NCBI GenBank assembly: GCA_030684835.1
Contig: JAUXWZ010000002.1
Span: 1 to 45,772 of the forward strand
Direction: 5' to 3'
Length of the DNA stretch: 45,772 bases
Source of the DNA: Beijerinckiaceae bacterium
GTDB taxonomy: Bacteria; Pseudomonadota; Alphaproteobacteria; Rhizobiales; Beijerinckiaceae
A model generated the notes under the pieces. The model was given only the letters and a program-made list of their open reading frames with translations, ran no database searches and had not been told where the DNA came from. Numbering within the stretch: the stretch's first letter is position 1; every line of letters starts with the position of its first letter. Shown here piece after piece: positions 33,426-41,544 of this stretch. The position numbers and the translations under genes are program-made.

Positions 33426-33949
33426 CGACTGATCATCTGAGCGTTCGGGCGGCAGTGGAAGCCGTCACATCGCACATCCAAGGCATTCGGGATCAGATCA
33501 GTGATCGCCAGGCCGCCCGACGTGAGGTGGATGAATCACCAAGGTCCCTGCTTGAGGTTCAGCAAATCATCGACCGCGAGATCGAACAGGCGCAGTCTGG
33601 TGGGTTTTTTCAGTTCATCGGCCTGCAGGCCCGGACGAGTACATTCAACAGTTTGCTATTCAACGACAGATTCGAGAACAGACCATTTGAACTGCTGGCT
33701 GCAATCGCCCCAGACAAACTACGGGCAGCCTTACTTGATGGTGTCCCGAACGACGGGCTGCCCCCCGCCGAAAGGGAAACTTTGCTCTCGGAGATGGACA
33801 CCGAGAACTTCAGGTTAGAAGTGGCGGAAGAGACGGCCGTTAGAGAATTGGAGGTCGGCACGGGGCGTCCATTGGCCCGGCGCGCGGACGTCAATCCTGC
33901 CATTCTGGTCGCTCCAACCCATGAACTTGAGGCTTTGTCAGCACATTGA
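33422..33949 (+). CDS. Hypothetical island protein, 175 residues
   Basis: GTG start overlaps the previous stop. Mixed helical protein with QIIDREIEQAQSGGFFQF near residue 50, a PFELLAAIAPDKLRAAL helix, and an acidic SEMDTENFRLEVAEETAV part. Last of the three-gene overlapping string; an approximately 250-base gap follows. No family recognised. Confidence 0.55.
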   Translation: MTTDHLSVRAAVEAVTSHIQGIRDQISDRQAARREVDESPRSLLEVQQIIDREIEQAQSGGFFQFIGLQARTSTFNSLLFNDRFENRPFELLAAIAPDKLRAALLDGVPNDGLPPAERETLLSEMDTENFRLEVAEETAVRELEVGTGRPLARRADVNPAILVAPTHELEALSAH

Positions 33950-34205
33950 GATCGCTGCCCCTTGCTCCTTGTGAGGCAGCGCGAGGTGGGCGGCGAGGCT
34001 TGGGAGGTCTCGTCGCCCACCGACTTCCTGCAGAGAAGTACTCACTGAGGTGCAAGTGAGGCGCATCGGAACTTGAATTACGCTGCCGCGGCACTCGTCT
34101 GTCCTCCACCGCCTGCGCCACGCCGCGCGGTCGCCTTCCTTCAATGGGCGCTTCTTCTCAAGCGCCAGATCGCTGGCATTCATCACTGGGTAAGCCCGAA
34201 GCACT

Positions 34206-34493
34206 TTGCAGCGGTACGTTGACGAAATGACGTGGCGCTTCATGCGCCGCTTCACTCGCCTGACCAACGCGTTCTCCAAGAAGGTCGAGAACCGCGCTTA
34301 CGCGGTCGCCCTCCACATGATGTATTATAACTTCGTCCGCATTCACGCGAAGGTGCGCATGTCTCCGGCAATGGCTGCTGGCGTGACGGATCGGCTTTCG
34401 GAAGTCACGGACCTTGTGGCGCTAGTAGAGTCTCAGGAGGCGGCAAGTCTGCCTAAGGTTCGCGGTCGTTACAAAAAACGGGCAGCGGCCTGA
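34206..34493 (+). pseudogene. C-terminal remnant of an IS-type transposase
   Basis: The segment FMRRFTRLTNAFSKKVEN and the following ALHMMYYNFVRIHAKVRM closely match the last third of the DDE transposase type seen in many alphaproteobacterial elements (usually MRRFTRLTNAFSKK, then HYNF-R-H). The N-terminal two thirds and the first catalytic acids are missing, and no proper start or ribosome site is seen. It is a degraded relic of an insertion within the island, and marks it as a site of repeated insertion. Confidence 0.8.
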
Positions 34494-34510
34494 GTCAATC
34501 CGCCGCACTG

Positions 34511-34536
34511 TTAACTGCTTGTTAACCATATGATTC
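34511..34536 (+). promoter_or_regulatory. CtrA box and GANTC site upstream of the island methyltransferase
   Basis: TTAA (34511-34514), seven bases, then TTAACCAT (34522-34529) is a perfect TTAA-N7-TTAACC match to the CtrA consensus. A GANTC site (GATTC, 34532-34536) follows at once. It lies 44 bases before the next ATG. Confidence 0.7.
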
Positions 34537-34572
34537 TGTTATGCTTCGGCTAATTCTAGCTGGAGCGCGAAC

Positions 34573-35166
34573 ATGGACGCCACCTATCAATTGAACGGCG
34601 GGTTCAAGCCTACGTTGAAGCGCTTTGCTGATCTCGACGGACCGGATTACTTCCCAACTCCGAAGTGGGCGACGCATGCGCTTATCGACAACGAAAAGTT
34701 TGAGGGCGATATATGGGAATGCGCCTGCGGCAATGGCGCGATGTCTGAAGTTCTAGAGCGGACGGGGCAAACGGTTACAAGTTCTGACTTGTATGATCGC
34801 GGGTTTGGAGAACCCGGGGTTGATTTCCTTTCCAGCAGCCGCCGGTCGGCAAACATCATTACGAACCCGCCCTACAACAGCGCAGAGGGGTTCGTAGCCA
34901 AGGGACTCAAGTCAGCCGATAGAAAATTCGCACTCCTGCTGCGTCTAGCTTTTCTCGAAGGCGGCAACAGACAGCGCACGATCTTCGCGACAAACCCGCC
35001 AAGCAGAATTTGGGTCTTCAGCGAACGCATCACCTTCTACCCAGCAGGAGCTGTGGCTAAGGGGTCCGGCACAACAGCCTACGCATGGTTCGTGTGGGAT
35101 AAGGCGGCGCCAAGCGCATCGGAGCTTAAGTGGTTGCCCCTCGGGTACAAGGCCCGGCACGCCTAA
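34573..35166 (+). CDS. Small DNA adenine-type methyltransferase
   Basis: A 197-residue protein. The SAM-binding motif I is WECACGNGAMSE (near 49-58) and the catalytic motif IV is NPPY (98-101), in NIITNPPYNSAEGF. The order motif I then IV and the short length fit phage or island DNA N6-adenine or related methyltransferases that lack a large target-recognition domain. It is not CcrM by size or sequence. A perfect CtrA box lies just upstream, so its expression may be tied to the cell cycle of the host. The opposing Mrr-N-like gene starts one base from its stop's side, tail to tail. Confidence 0.72.
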   Translation: MDATYQLNGGFKPTLKRFADLDGPDYFPTPKWATHALIDNEKFEGDIWECACGNGAMSEVLERTGQTVTSSDLYDRGFGEPGVDFLSSSRRSANIITNPPYNSAEGFVAKGLKSADRKFALLLRLAFLEGGNRQRTIFATNPPSRIWVFSERITFYPAGAVAKGSGTTAYAWFVWDKAAPSASELKWLPLGYKARHA

Positions 35167-35167
35167 C

Positions 35168-35476
35168 CTACGGTTGAATATGGTGGCGTCCGGCGTCGGT
35201 TATTCGAAGGCCGCCTTCCACGCGCTCAACATAGCCGTCGTTGATAATGTTGCCCTCAGTCTGCCAATGCGACGTAATGTTTCGCACTTGCTGCTCCCAA
35301 AGCTCTTCATTCGGGCGCGTGGTTGACTGTACGCAATCGGCTTCGGATAGGGTCACATAGCTGGGGATCAGTTCTTTGAGCCGGCCCATGGTCGCCTCAC
35401 CTCCGGGCTCATCTGCCAAAATCATCATAACCGCGCGTGAGATTTCGATTTCGCTGATCCGGCTCGAACTCGGCAT
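35168..35476 (-). CDS. Mrr-N-like winged-helix protein
   Basis: A 102-residue protein. It opens MPSSSRISEIEISRAVMMI and has the LKELIPSYVTLSE helix pair and WEQQVRNITSHW, then the ending GLRITDAGRHH, which resembles the N-terminal winged-helix domain of Mrr-type restriction proteins. The nuclease domain is missing, so it is not itself an Mrr nuclease. ATG 35476 has GGGAGGT upstream. It ends one base from the methyltransferase gene and may be its partner or a restraint. The family hint is weak. Confidence 0.55.
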   Translation of the reverse strand: MPSSSRISEIEISRAVMMILADEPGGEATMGRLKELIPSYVTLSEADCVQSTTRPNEELWEQQVRNITSHWQTEGNIINDGYVERVEGGLRITDAGRHHIQP

Positions 35477-35482
35477 AAACAC

Positions 35483-36098
35483 CTCCCATTTCTTGGAAGC
35501 ATATCCTTAGCCGCAACAGCGAGTCCACATTATAAATTCAAACTGACCCACTATCGGCTGTGCCAAGCCAATTGCTTTCGCTGCGTGTTTGATTTCCTCT
35601 AAAGTTTGCGCAACTCTCTCAAAGGCAGCGCCTCGTTTGCCAGCACTTCCGCGAAGCCAGCGGCACGGGTTCGCTTGCTTACCGCTTCTTTCTCCCACGT
35701 CGCGCGTCTCATTTCCCCCTGTAGACCGGACGATGCAACGGGGGAGCCCCCCGTGGCGCCAGACGATGCGCCTCAGTGTCCGGTCCGGCCGGTTAATCCA
35801 CGGTTATCATCTTGCGCAGGGTCCTTCCCGCTGCAGCGGAATGCTGTGCGGGGCGCAGGCGCGAAGCATCTCCCCAGCCAGAATTTTTTTTGCACTTCCC
35901 TTCCTAGGGGCGAAGTGTTGTTTTGTGATACCTCTGCTTCCGCAGCAGGAAAAAGAATGCAGGCCGACCCGCATCCTCGCGCAGAAGGGAAGCGCCGCCG
36001 AGACGAGCGTAGTGCAGCCGCCCTCAACAGATCACGCAGTGGAATCATCTTATTGCGAATCGCGGATGACGCTCAGCCTATCTACGCCAGAGCCGGCG
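35483..36098. other. 616-base gap without a supported gene
   Basis: Open frames exist on both strands, but none has a ribosome site and family pattern, and they overlap each other. I see no strong promoter or terminator. It may be a degraded region. Confidence 0.45.
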
Positions 36099-36875
36099 TC
36101 ACTCAAGGATGATCGCCCTTGGCTTCTGAGAAGGACTAGGCCGGAGTTCGTCTAGACGTACAAAGCCGTCAGGGTCACTGAGCACCACTCGCATGCCCTT
36201 AACCATCGCGGCGGAGCTATTAAGGATCACACGGAGCAGCGGCGCCCTAAGGCCGACATCACCAGTGTTGGGGCCAAGATCGAAAAGCCTCAGCCGCGCC
36301 TCCTTGGGAACCCTGCTTAAGTCAGGAGACCAAATCCACAGGGTCCAGGGAAAATAACCAGGCTGCTCCACATCAGCACCATCAGACCACTTCGCCGTTG
36401 ATTTCACCTGCATACGCGCGAAATCTACGACCCTGGGAGGAATCACAACATCCGGCTGCCCGTAGGCGCGACGCAACTGGGCGTCTACCTCAGCAATTGG
36501 GACAGGAGAATCAAAATACTGATCCAAAACGATGCTGACGGTCCGGTTGCGCCCCTCCCTATCACGGAATAAAATCGCTCGGTAGCCCGTACACGGTGAC
36601 CCTGCGGCTTGACCCCATCCGCAACTTCCACTTCCCGCCTCAACATTGACTATCATTGGCGAACTGGAAACTTGTTCCACCTTTGCTCCAATCCGGAGCT
36701 GCCCCTGGAGGGACTGAAGCACTTGTGTTTGATCCATGTTGAGTCGCGTGCCTGCGACGGACAATGATGACGATCGGATCGCGGGCGTCCCTTGCCCCGA
36801 AGCCGGCGCTACCCAAAGCGACGCTAGACCCGCGACGACGCGCCACCATGGGGCAACTGATTGAACTGCGCTCAT
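36099..36875 (-). CDS. Exported island protein of unknown function
   Basis: A 258-residue protein. The N-terminus WWRVVAGLASLWVAPASG looks like a signal peptide with cleavage near residue 28. Mature part: LNMDQTQVLQSLQGQLR helix, two or more Cys in GSGSCGWGQAAGSPC, then VSIVLDQYFDSPVPIAEV and LRLFDLGPNTGDVG. Probably periplasmic. No family recognised. It is the only clearly exported protein of the island. Confidence 0.62.
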   Translation of the reverse strand: MSAVQSVAPWWRVVAGLASLWVAPASGQGTPAIRSSSLSVAGTRLNMDQTQVLQSLQGQLRIGAKVEQVSSSPMIVNVEAGSGSCGWGQAAGSPCTGYRAILFRDREGRNRTVSIVLDQYFDSPVPIAEVDAQLRRAYGQPDVVIPPRVVDFARMQVKSTAKWSDGADVEQPGYFPWTLWIWSPDLSRVPKEARLRLFDLGPNTGDVGLRAPLLRVILNSSAAMVKGMRVVLSDPDGFVRLDELRPSPSQKPRAIILE

Positions 36876-37257
36876 AAACTCGAGTTCCAGAGGTTTATAT
36901 CCGACGTAAATCCTCGCTCAACAACCCGAGGTGCGTGCGCCACACGGTGGGGTTTCGTTTCTGCTCGCGGCGCCATTCGCGCCGGCGGAATCCGGCCAGC
37001 GCCCATGCTCTTCGGAACTGGAAGGCAACACTCTTAAAAAACCACATCGAATACTCTCGGCGCTCGTTTTCAGGGACGAGCGTATGCAGCGCCTTAAAAA
37101 AAAGCCACAGGTTCTTAGCTTGGGCGGCTGCGCATGCGGAAGTGCGTTTTCGTGGCTTGCCACGCGGCAGCGCTGGGCGTCGTGCTGGCGGTCGTGGTGA
37201 GGTAGGCGAACTTGCACAGTTAAAGTCGCCAATTGCGACTTGATCGGGACGCCGACC
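36876..37257. other. 382-base gap without a supported gene
   Basis: No frame carries a convincing start and length. A region rich in GCG and CGG may include decayed coding sequence. Nothing else is evident. Confidence 0.4.
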
Positions 37258-37473
37258 TTAGTCGTCCTCGTCCCCGGGCGGGTCTTCGCCTTCGGTGAAC
37301 GCCTTGGACTTGCTCATATCGCCCAGGCCAATACGAACGTCGAGCTTCCCCAACCCCAGCTTTACTTCAACGTCGGCGAGCGAATCCTCGACCATAGAGA
37401 TCGCCGCGGCTGGATCTTCGGCATCGACGAAGACGGTCGCTGTGAGATTGATGATCACGACTTGGGTCGGCAT
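37258..37473 (-). CDS. Small acidic island protein, 71 residues
   Basis: Opens MPTQVVIINLTATVFVDAED and ends in an acidic tail (GEDPPGDEDD). CAGGAG lies about 6 bases before the ATG. A strand-rich, small, acidic protein; possibly an antitoxin-like or inhibitor protein, but this is only a guess from charge. It is the last gene in a minus-strand row of three or four. Confidence 0.55.
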   Translation of the reverse strand: MPTQVVIINLTATVFVDAEDPAAAISMVEDSLADVEVKLGLGKLDVRIGLGDMSKSKAFTEGEDPPGDEDD

Positions 37474-37519
37474 GGTCAGGGCTCCTGAGCCAATGACTCC
37501 GGGGCCGGTCCATCGTTCC

Positions 37520-37762
37520 CTAGTGAGATTTTCCCGCCGGCGGGAGAATCTCACTGCCAGGCTGCATCTTTCCGGCAACTTGTTGGGCGTCCCGCTCGCG
37601 CGATACTCCAGCCAGTGTGGCCGAGTTCACAACCGCGTCGGGCAAATCGATCACTGGGGCAAGAACGCGAATCGCGTCGCTAGGGTCTATGCCACACAGC
37701 CGGTCGAGCGCGGCATTGAGAACCGCTACCTCTTCTGGCGAACCGTCCAGTTCATCAAACAT
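37520..37762 (-). CDS. Small island protein, 80 residues
   Basis: Opens MFDELDGSPEEVAVLNAALD after AGGGGGCG. It is acidic, helical and ends LPPAGKSH. The stop lies in a 34-bp palindrome that covers the end of the gene. It is in one direction with its neighbours and probably in one operon. No family recognised. Confidence 0.5.
   Translation of the reverse strand: MFDELDGSPEEVAVLNAALDRLCGIDPSDAIRVLAPVIDLPDAVVNSATLAGVSRERDAQQVAGKMQPGSEILPPAGKSH
37522..37555. repeat. 34-bp near-perfect palindrome at the end of the 80-residue gene
   Basis: Arms of 17 bp with one mismatch and no loop (left arm begins AGTGAGATT, right arm ends AATCTCACT). It covers the last codons of the gene and lies before the next start at 37473. 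It could be a strong processing hairpin, a terminator-like element or a protein site. Confidence 0.75.
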
Positions 37763-37833
37763 GGCGCCCCCTAAGGCGTCACTGTTGCACACTTCTGCCA
37801 GGCTTGCGGATAAATCGAAACGCAGCAACAGCT

Positions 37834-38166
37834 TTAGAGGGGGCGCGGCTTCAGCAGCCGAACGCACTCGACCGGTGCCCGCTTGTCTGTCCCGAAAGCG
37901 GACTCGCCGCAGTGGCGGCACTTCCATCGCCAGTGCCCACTTTCTGTTTGCGGAAGCAATCCATCGGGACGCCAGTCGCAAAACCGAGTCGTCGATCGCC
38001 GTCGCCGAAACGGCATCGCGATGGCCGCCACGAACAGAATAACCGACCCGACCGCAAGCCCGACGATCAACAGCGACGACTGATCACCGCGCCAAGCCTC
38101 GGTGAGAATGCGCTCGGCGTTTCGCAGCCACTGCGCGAATAGAATCTGCAAATCCTGCGTGAACAT
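37834..38166 (-). CDS. One-helix membrane protein with a zinc-finger-like tail
   Basis: A 110-residue protein. Start ATG 38166 has AGGTGATGG upstream. A soluble N-terminal helix is followed by one membrane segment, SSLLIVGLAVGSVILFVAAIAM, and then a Cys-rich tail CRHCGESAF with a later APVEC, a possible zinc site. Membrane topology is evident; the role is unknown. It is the first secure gene of the minus-strand row. Confidence 0.62.
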   Translation of the reverse strand: MFTQDLQILFAQWLRNAERILTEAWRGDQSSLLIVGLAVGSVILFVAAIAMPFRRRRSTTRFCDWRPDGLLPQTESGHWRWKCRHCGESAFGTDKRAPVECVRLLKPRPL

Positions 38167-38198
38167 AGATCCATCACCTGGGAGCGCCGACGCAAGAA

Positions 38199-38420
38199 CT
38201 ACGCTGCGGCGTCCTCTTTGAGCAAGGCGCGGGCCTTCCGGGCCAAATCGTCAACAGAGGTCACGCCATTCACAGCGGCCAATAACAGCGCATCCCGCGC
38301 CTAACCGGCTCCAACGACCAGCCCGCCTCGTAACCATTCGGAAGGTCTCTGGGGCGAATAGCTGCTAAGCACTGGTCAAATTGGCCACGGTCCCGGCTAG
38401 AATTCGGCGATTCGGTGCAG
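38199..38420 (-). pseudogene. Possible frameshifted gene remnant before the restriction-methylase
   Basis: In one minus frame the segment reads QFDQCLAAIRPRDLPNGYEA then GWSLEP, and in a neighbouring frame it continues ARDALLLAAVNGVTSVDD and LARKARALLKEDAAA before a stop at 38199-38201. The two halves look like one protein broken by a frameshift near 38300. Neither half has a start with a ribosome site. It lies just before the membrane-protein gene in the same direction. It is a tentative call. Confidence 0.35.
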
Positions 38421-38436
38421 GGGGTTCGGAGCCAAT

Positions 38437-41400
38437 ATGAGTCAACTCGCGATCACGAAATATCTGAACGACCTCGACGTTCTGAGAAGCGTGTCGGGCA
38501 CGGGTCGCGAGGGGGTCGTCAGCGAGGCCTTCAAGGATCTGCTGAAGTCATACGCCAAGACCAGGGATCTGATTTTCATCAATCAATATGAGTTGCCAAA
38601 ACAGGACGGCAAGAGTCGTTGGATCGATGGTGCGCTTGTTTACGATCTTCGCCTTCCATTCGGCTATTGGGAGGCCAAGGACGAGGAGGACAATCTCGAC
38701 AAGGAGATCGCCGCGAAGTTTCGGCGGGGCTACCCCCGCGACAACATCATTTTTGAGGACAGCGCCACCGCAGTCCTAATCCAGAATGGCAATGAGGTCA
38801 CACGATGCCCAGTTCAGGACGTGGCGAGGCTGGAGCATCTGCTCAACTTGTTCTTCAGCTACGAGCGGCAGGAGATTCGGGACTTCCGGCGCGCAGTTGT
38901 CCAGTTCCAGACGGACTTGCCGGAAGTCCTCAAGGCGCTGCGCGAAATGATCGACAAGGCGAGCGCGGACAATGCCGCCTTCCGCCGAGCGACCGTCAAA
39001 TTTCTAAAGCACGCCAGGGAGACGATCAATCCCACCGTCACCGCCGATGATGTGCGCGAAATGCTGATCCAGCACATTTTGACGGAGGAAATCTTCGCCA
39101 AGGTGTTCGACAACGACGATTTCCACCGGCAGAACAACGTGGCGAAGGAACTCTACACGCTGGAGGAACTGTTCTTCACCGGCGCCCTGAAAAAGAACAC
39201 GCTGAAAGGTCTTGAGCCCTATTACAACGCCATCCGCGCCACTGCGCACCAGATCAAGAGCCACAGCGAGAAGCAGACCTTTCTCAAGGTCATCTACGAG
39301 GGCTTCTACAAGGTCTACAACAAGAAGGCGGCTGATCGGCTGGGCGTCGTCTACACGCCGCAGGAGATCGTGCGCTTCATGATCGAAAGCGCCGACTGGC
39401 TGTGCCAGAAACATTTCGGCAAGGCGCTCATCGACCGCGACGTGGAAATTCTCGACCCCGCCACGGGCACCGGCACGTTCATCTGCGAATTGCTGGAGCA
39501 TTTTCGCGGGCAAAAGCAAAAGCTCGCCCATAAGTACAAGGAAGAACTGCACGCAAACGAAGTGGCGATCTTGCCCTATTATGTCGCCAATTTGAATATC
39601 GAGGCGACCTATGCCGCGATCATGGGGCAATATGCGGATTATCCGAACCTGTGTTTTGTGGACACGCTGGATAACGTGCATGGCCTTGGGATTAGATCGG
39701 GGCACCAGCACGATTTATTTGGCGCCGTCTCGGAAGAAAACATCGAACGCATCAAGCGGCAGAACAGGCGCAAGATTTCCGTCGTCATTGGTAATCCACC
39801 GTACAACGCGTGGCAGGAAAATTTCAATCAGCGGAATGCAAATCGCGCTTACCAACGAATTGACGAGCGAATAGCGGCGACATACATCCGCAAGGGAACT
39901 GCTCAGAACAAGAATAGTGTTTATGATATGTACACTCGGTTCTTCCGCTGGGCGTCAGATCGTTTGCACGACGACGGCATACTCGCGTTTATTACGAATC
40001 GTAATTTCATCGAGAAGGCAGCTTTTGATGGCTTTCGTCGGGATATCGCAGAAGAGTTTAACGAAATTTTTATCGTAGATCTCGGTGGCGACATCCGCGC
40101 GAACCCTAAGCTTTCCGGGACGAAACATAATGTGTTTGGGATTCAGACCGGCGTGAGCATCGCTTTCCTCGTGAAGCGCAAATTGCAAAAAGAGGTAGCC
40201 ATTCATTATACGCGACGGCCAGAAGACGAGGTAGCAAGTGACAAACTCTCATGGCTTTCAAGTTCGGAATCAATAACCCATCTCGATTTCGAGTTAGTCC
40301 GCCCTGACGCCAAACATAATTGGGTGAATAAGACTGAAAATGATTGGGATAGCTTGCTACCAATTGTTACTAAGGCAACGAAAGCTGGACGTTCAGGAAC
40401 ACGAAATCAAGCTATTTTTCAAACTTTTTCACGTGGTCTCGGAACTTACCGAGACGAATGGGTATATAGTCTTGATCGTGTAACATTAGAAAACAAGGCT
40501 GCACTTTTAGTCGAGACATATGAACTAACGAGGAATAAAAGGTCCTACATTGGTCGTAACTCAATCAAGTGGGATCGAGAGTTAGAAAAGTACCTTGGAA
40601 AAGGAATACAAAAAGCTTTCAACCCCAACAGCGTGACTTCTGCGGCGTTCCGTCCATTTGTGAAACAGTGGGTTTATTTCGACAAGCACTTCAATGGAAT
40701 GGTCTACCAACTGCCTTCATTCTTCCGTGAGAATTGCCCTAACAAGGTAATTGGCTTTTTGGGTATTGCTTCGAGCCATGAAATAGCCGTTCATGCGGTA
40801 GATCGTATTTATGACCTTGGATTATTGAAACAGGGAAACGGCGGGACCCAAGGAGTTCCGCTATATCGATTCAATCGCGAAGGCGACCGCATCGAAAACA
40901 TTACCGACTGGGCGATCAATAAATTCGTAGCGCACTACGGAAAGTACGGCGCGCTTCCTTCTCCTGCCGTGCAGGGGAAGCGTAAAGCGGAAAAGCGCGA
41001 GATCAGCAAGGATGGGATCTTCCACTACGTCTACGCCGTCCTGCACGATCCGCTTTATCGCGAAAAATACGCGCAGAACCTCAAGCGCGAGTTTCCGCGC
41101 ATTCCATTCTATCCCGATTTCTGGCGGTGGGCAGACTGGGGCGAAAAGCTGATGACGCTGCATATCGGCTATGAGAGCGTCGAGCCGTGGCCTCTGACGC
41201 GCACCGATGGTGTGGACGAGAAATCGCGCAAGGCGGCGCTGACGCCCAAGAACATTTTGCGCTCCGACCACGAGAGCGGGATCATCACGCTCGACAGTGA
41301 GACGCAACTATCAGGCGTGCCCGCGTCCGCATGGACCTATCGCCTGGGCAACCGCACAGCGCTTGACTGGATTCTCGACCAGCACAAGGAAAAGACGCCG

Positions 41401-41544
41401 AAAGACCCGACCATCCGCGAGAAGTTCAACACCTACCGCTTCGCCGACCACAAGGAGAAGGTCGTGGACTTACTCATGCGGGTTACGCGCGTGAGCGTCG
41501 AGACTATGGAAATAGTCGAGGAGATGCGCGCTGCGAGTAAATAG
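38437..41544 (+). CDS. Single-chain nuclease-methylase (Type ISP/IIG class), helicase-less
   Basis: A 1035-residue protein. N-terminal PD-(D/E)xK-like nuclease: WIDGALV (D64) and GYWEAKD (E79, K81). A helical linker follows (residues 130-300). The methyltransferase has motif I DPATGTGTFICELLEHF (from D340) and motif IV GNPPYNAW (N453-Y456). The rest (about 600-1035) is a target-recognition region of the Type ISP C-terminal kind. There is no helicase segment between the nuclease and methylase, unlike true LlaBIII-type enzymes of about 1600 residues. It probably methylates one adenine strand and cuts as a self-contained system. The recombinase gene overlaps its last 41 bases on the other strand. 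Confidence 0.85.
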   Translation: MSQLAITKYLNDLDVLRSVSGTGREGVVSEAFKDLLKSYAKTRDLIFINQYELPKQDGKSRWIDGALVYDLRLPFGYWEAKDEEDNLDKEIAAKFRRGYPRDNIIFEDSATAVLIQNGNEVTRCPVQDVARLEHLLNLFFSYERQEIRDFRRAVVQFQTDLPEVLKALREMIDKASADNAAFRRATVKFLKHARETINPTVTADDVREMLIQHILTEEIFAKVFDNDDFHRQNNVAKELYTLEELFFTGALKKNTLKGLEPYYNAIRATAHQIKSHSEKQTFLKVIYEGFYKVYNKKAADRLGVVYTPQEIVRFMIESADWLCQKHFGKALIDRDVEILDPATGTGTFICELLEHFRGQKQKLAHKYKEELHANEVAILPYYVANLNIEATYAAIMGQYADYPNLCFVDTLDNVHGLGIRSGHQHDLFGAVSEENIERIKRQNRRKISVVIGNPPYNAWQENFNQRNANRAYQRIDERIAATYIRKGTAQNKNSVYDMYTRFFRWASDRLHDDGILAFITNRNFIEKAAFDGFRRDIAEEFNEIFIVDLGGDIRANPKLSGTKHNVFGIQTGVSIAFLVKRKLQKEVAIHYTRRPEDEVASDKLSWLSSSESITHLDFELVRPDAKHNWVNKTENDWDSLLPIVTKATKAGRSGTRNQAIFQTFSRGLGTYRDEWVYSLDRVTLENKAALLVETYELTRNKRSYIGRNSIKWDRELEKYLGKGIQKAFNPNSVTSAAFRPFVKQWVYFDKHFNGMVYQLPSFFRENCPNKVIGFLGIASSHEIAVHAVDRIYDLGLLKQGNGGTQGVPLYRFNREGDRIENITDWAINKFVAHYGKYGALPSPAVQGKRKAEKREISKDGIFHYVYAVLHDPLYREKYAQNLKREFPRIPFYPDFWRWADWGEKLMTLHIGYESVEPWPLTRTDGVDEKSRKAALTPKNILRSDHESGIITLDSETQLSGVPASAWTYRLGNRTALDWILDQHKEKTPKDPTIREKFNTYRFADHKEKVVDLLMRVTRVSVETMEIVEEMRAASK

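Noticed and set aside
31484..33949. Prophage
   Set aside because: Small overlapping genes suggest it, but no capsid, portal, terminase, tail or lysis gene is seen in the island.
34573..35166. CcrM (GANTC methyltransferase)
   Set aside because: The CtrA box and GANTC site are suggestive, but the protein is 197 residues with a different motif context; CcrM is about 350 residues.
35589..36155. Plus-strand frame in the gap before the exported island protein
   Set aside because: No start signal or family, and a competing frame overlaps it on the same strand; not a supported gene.
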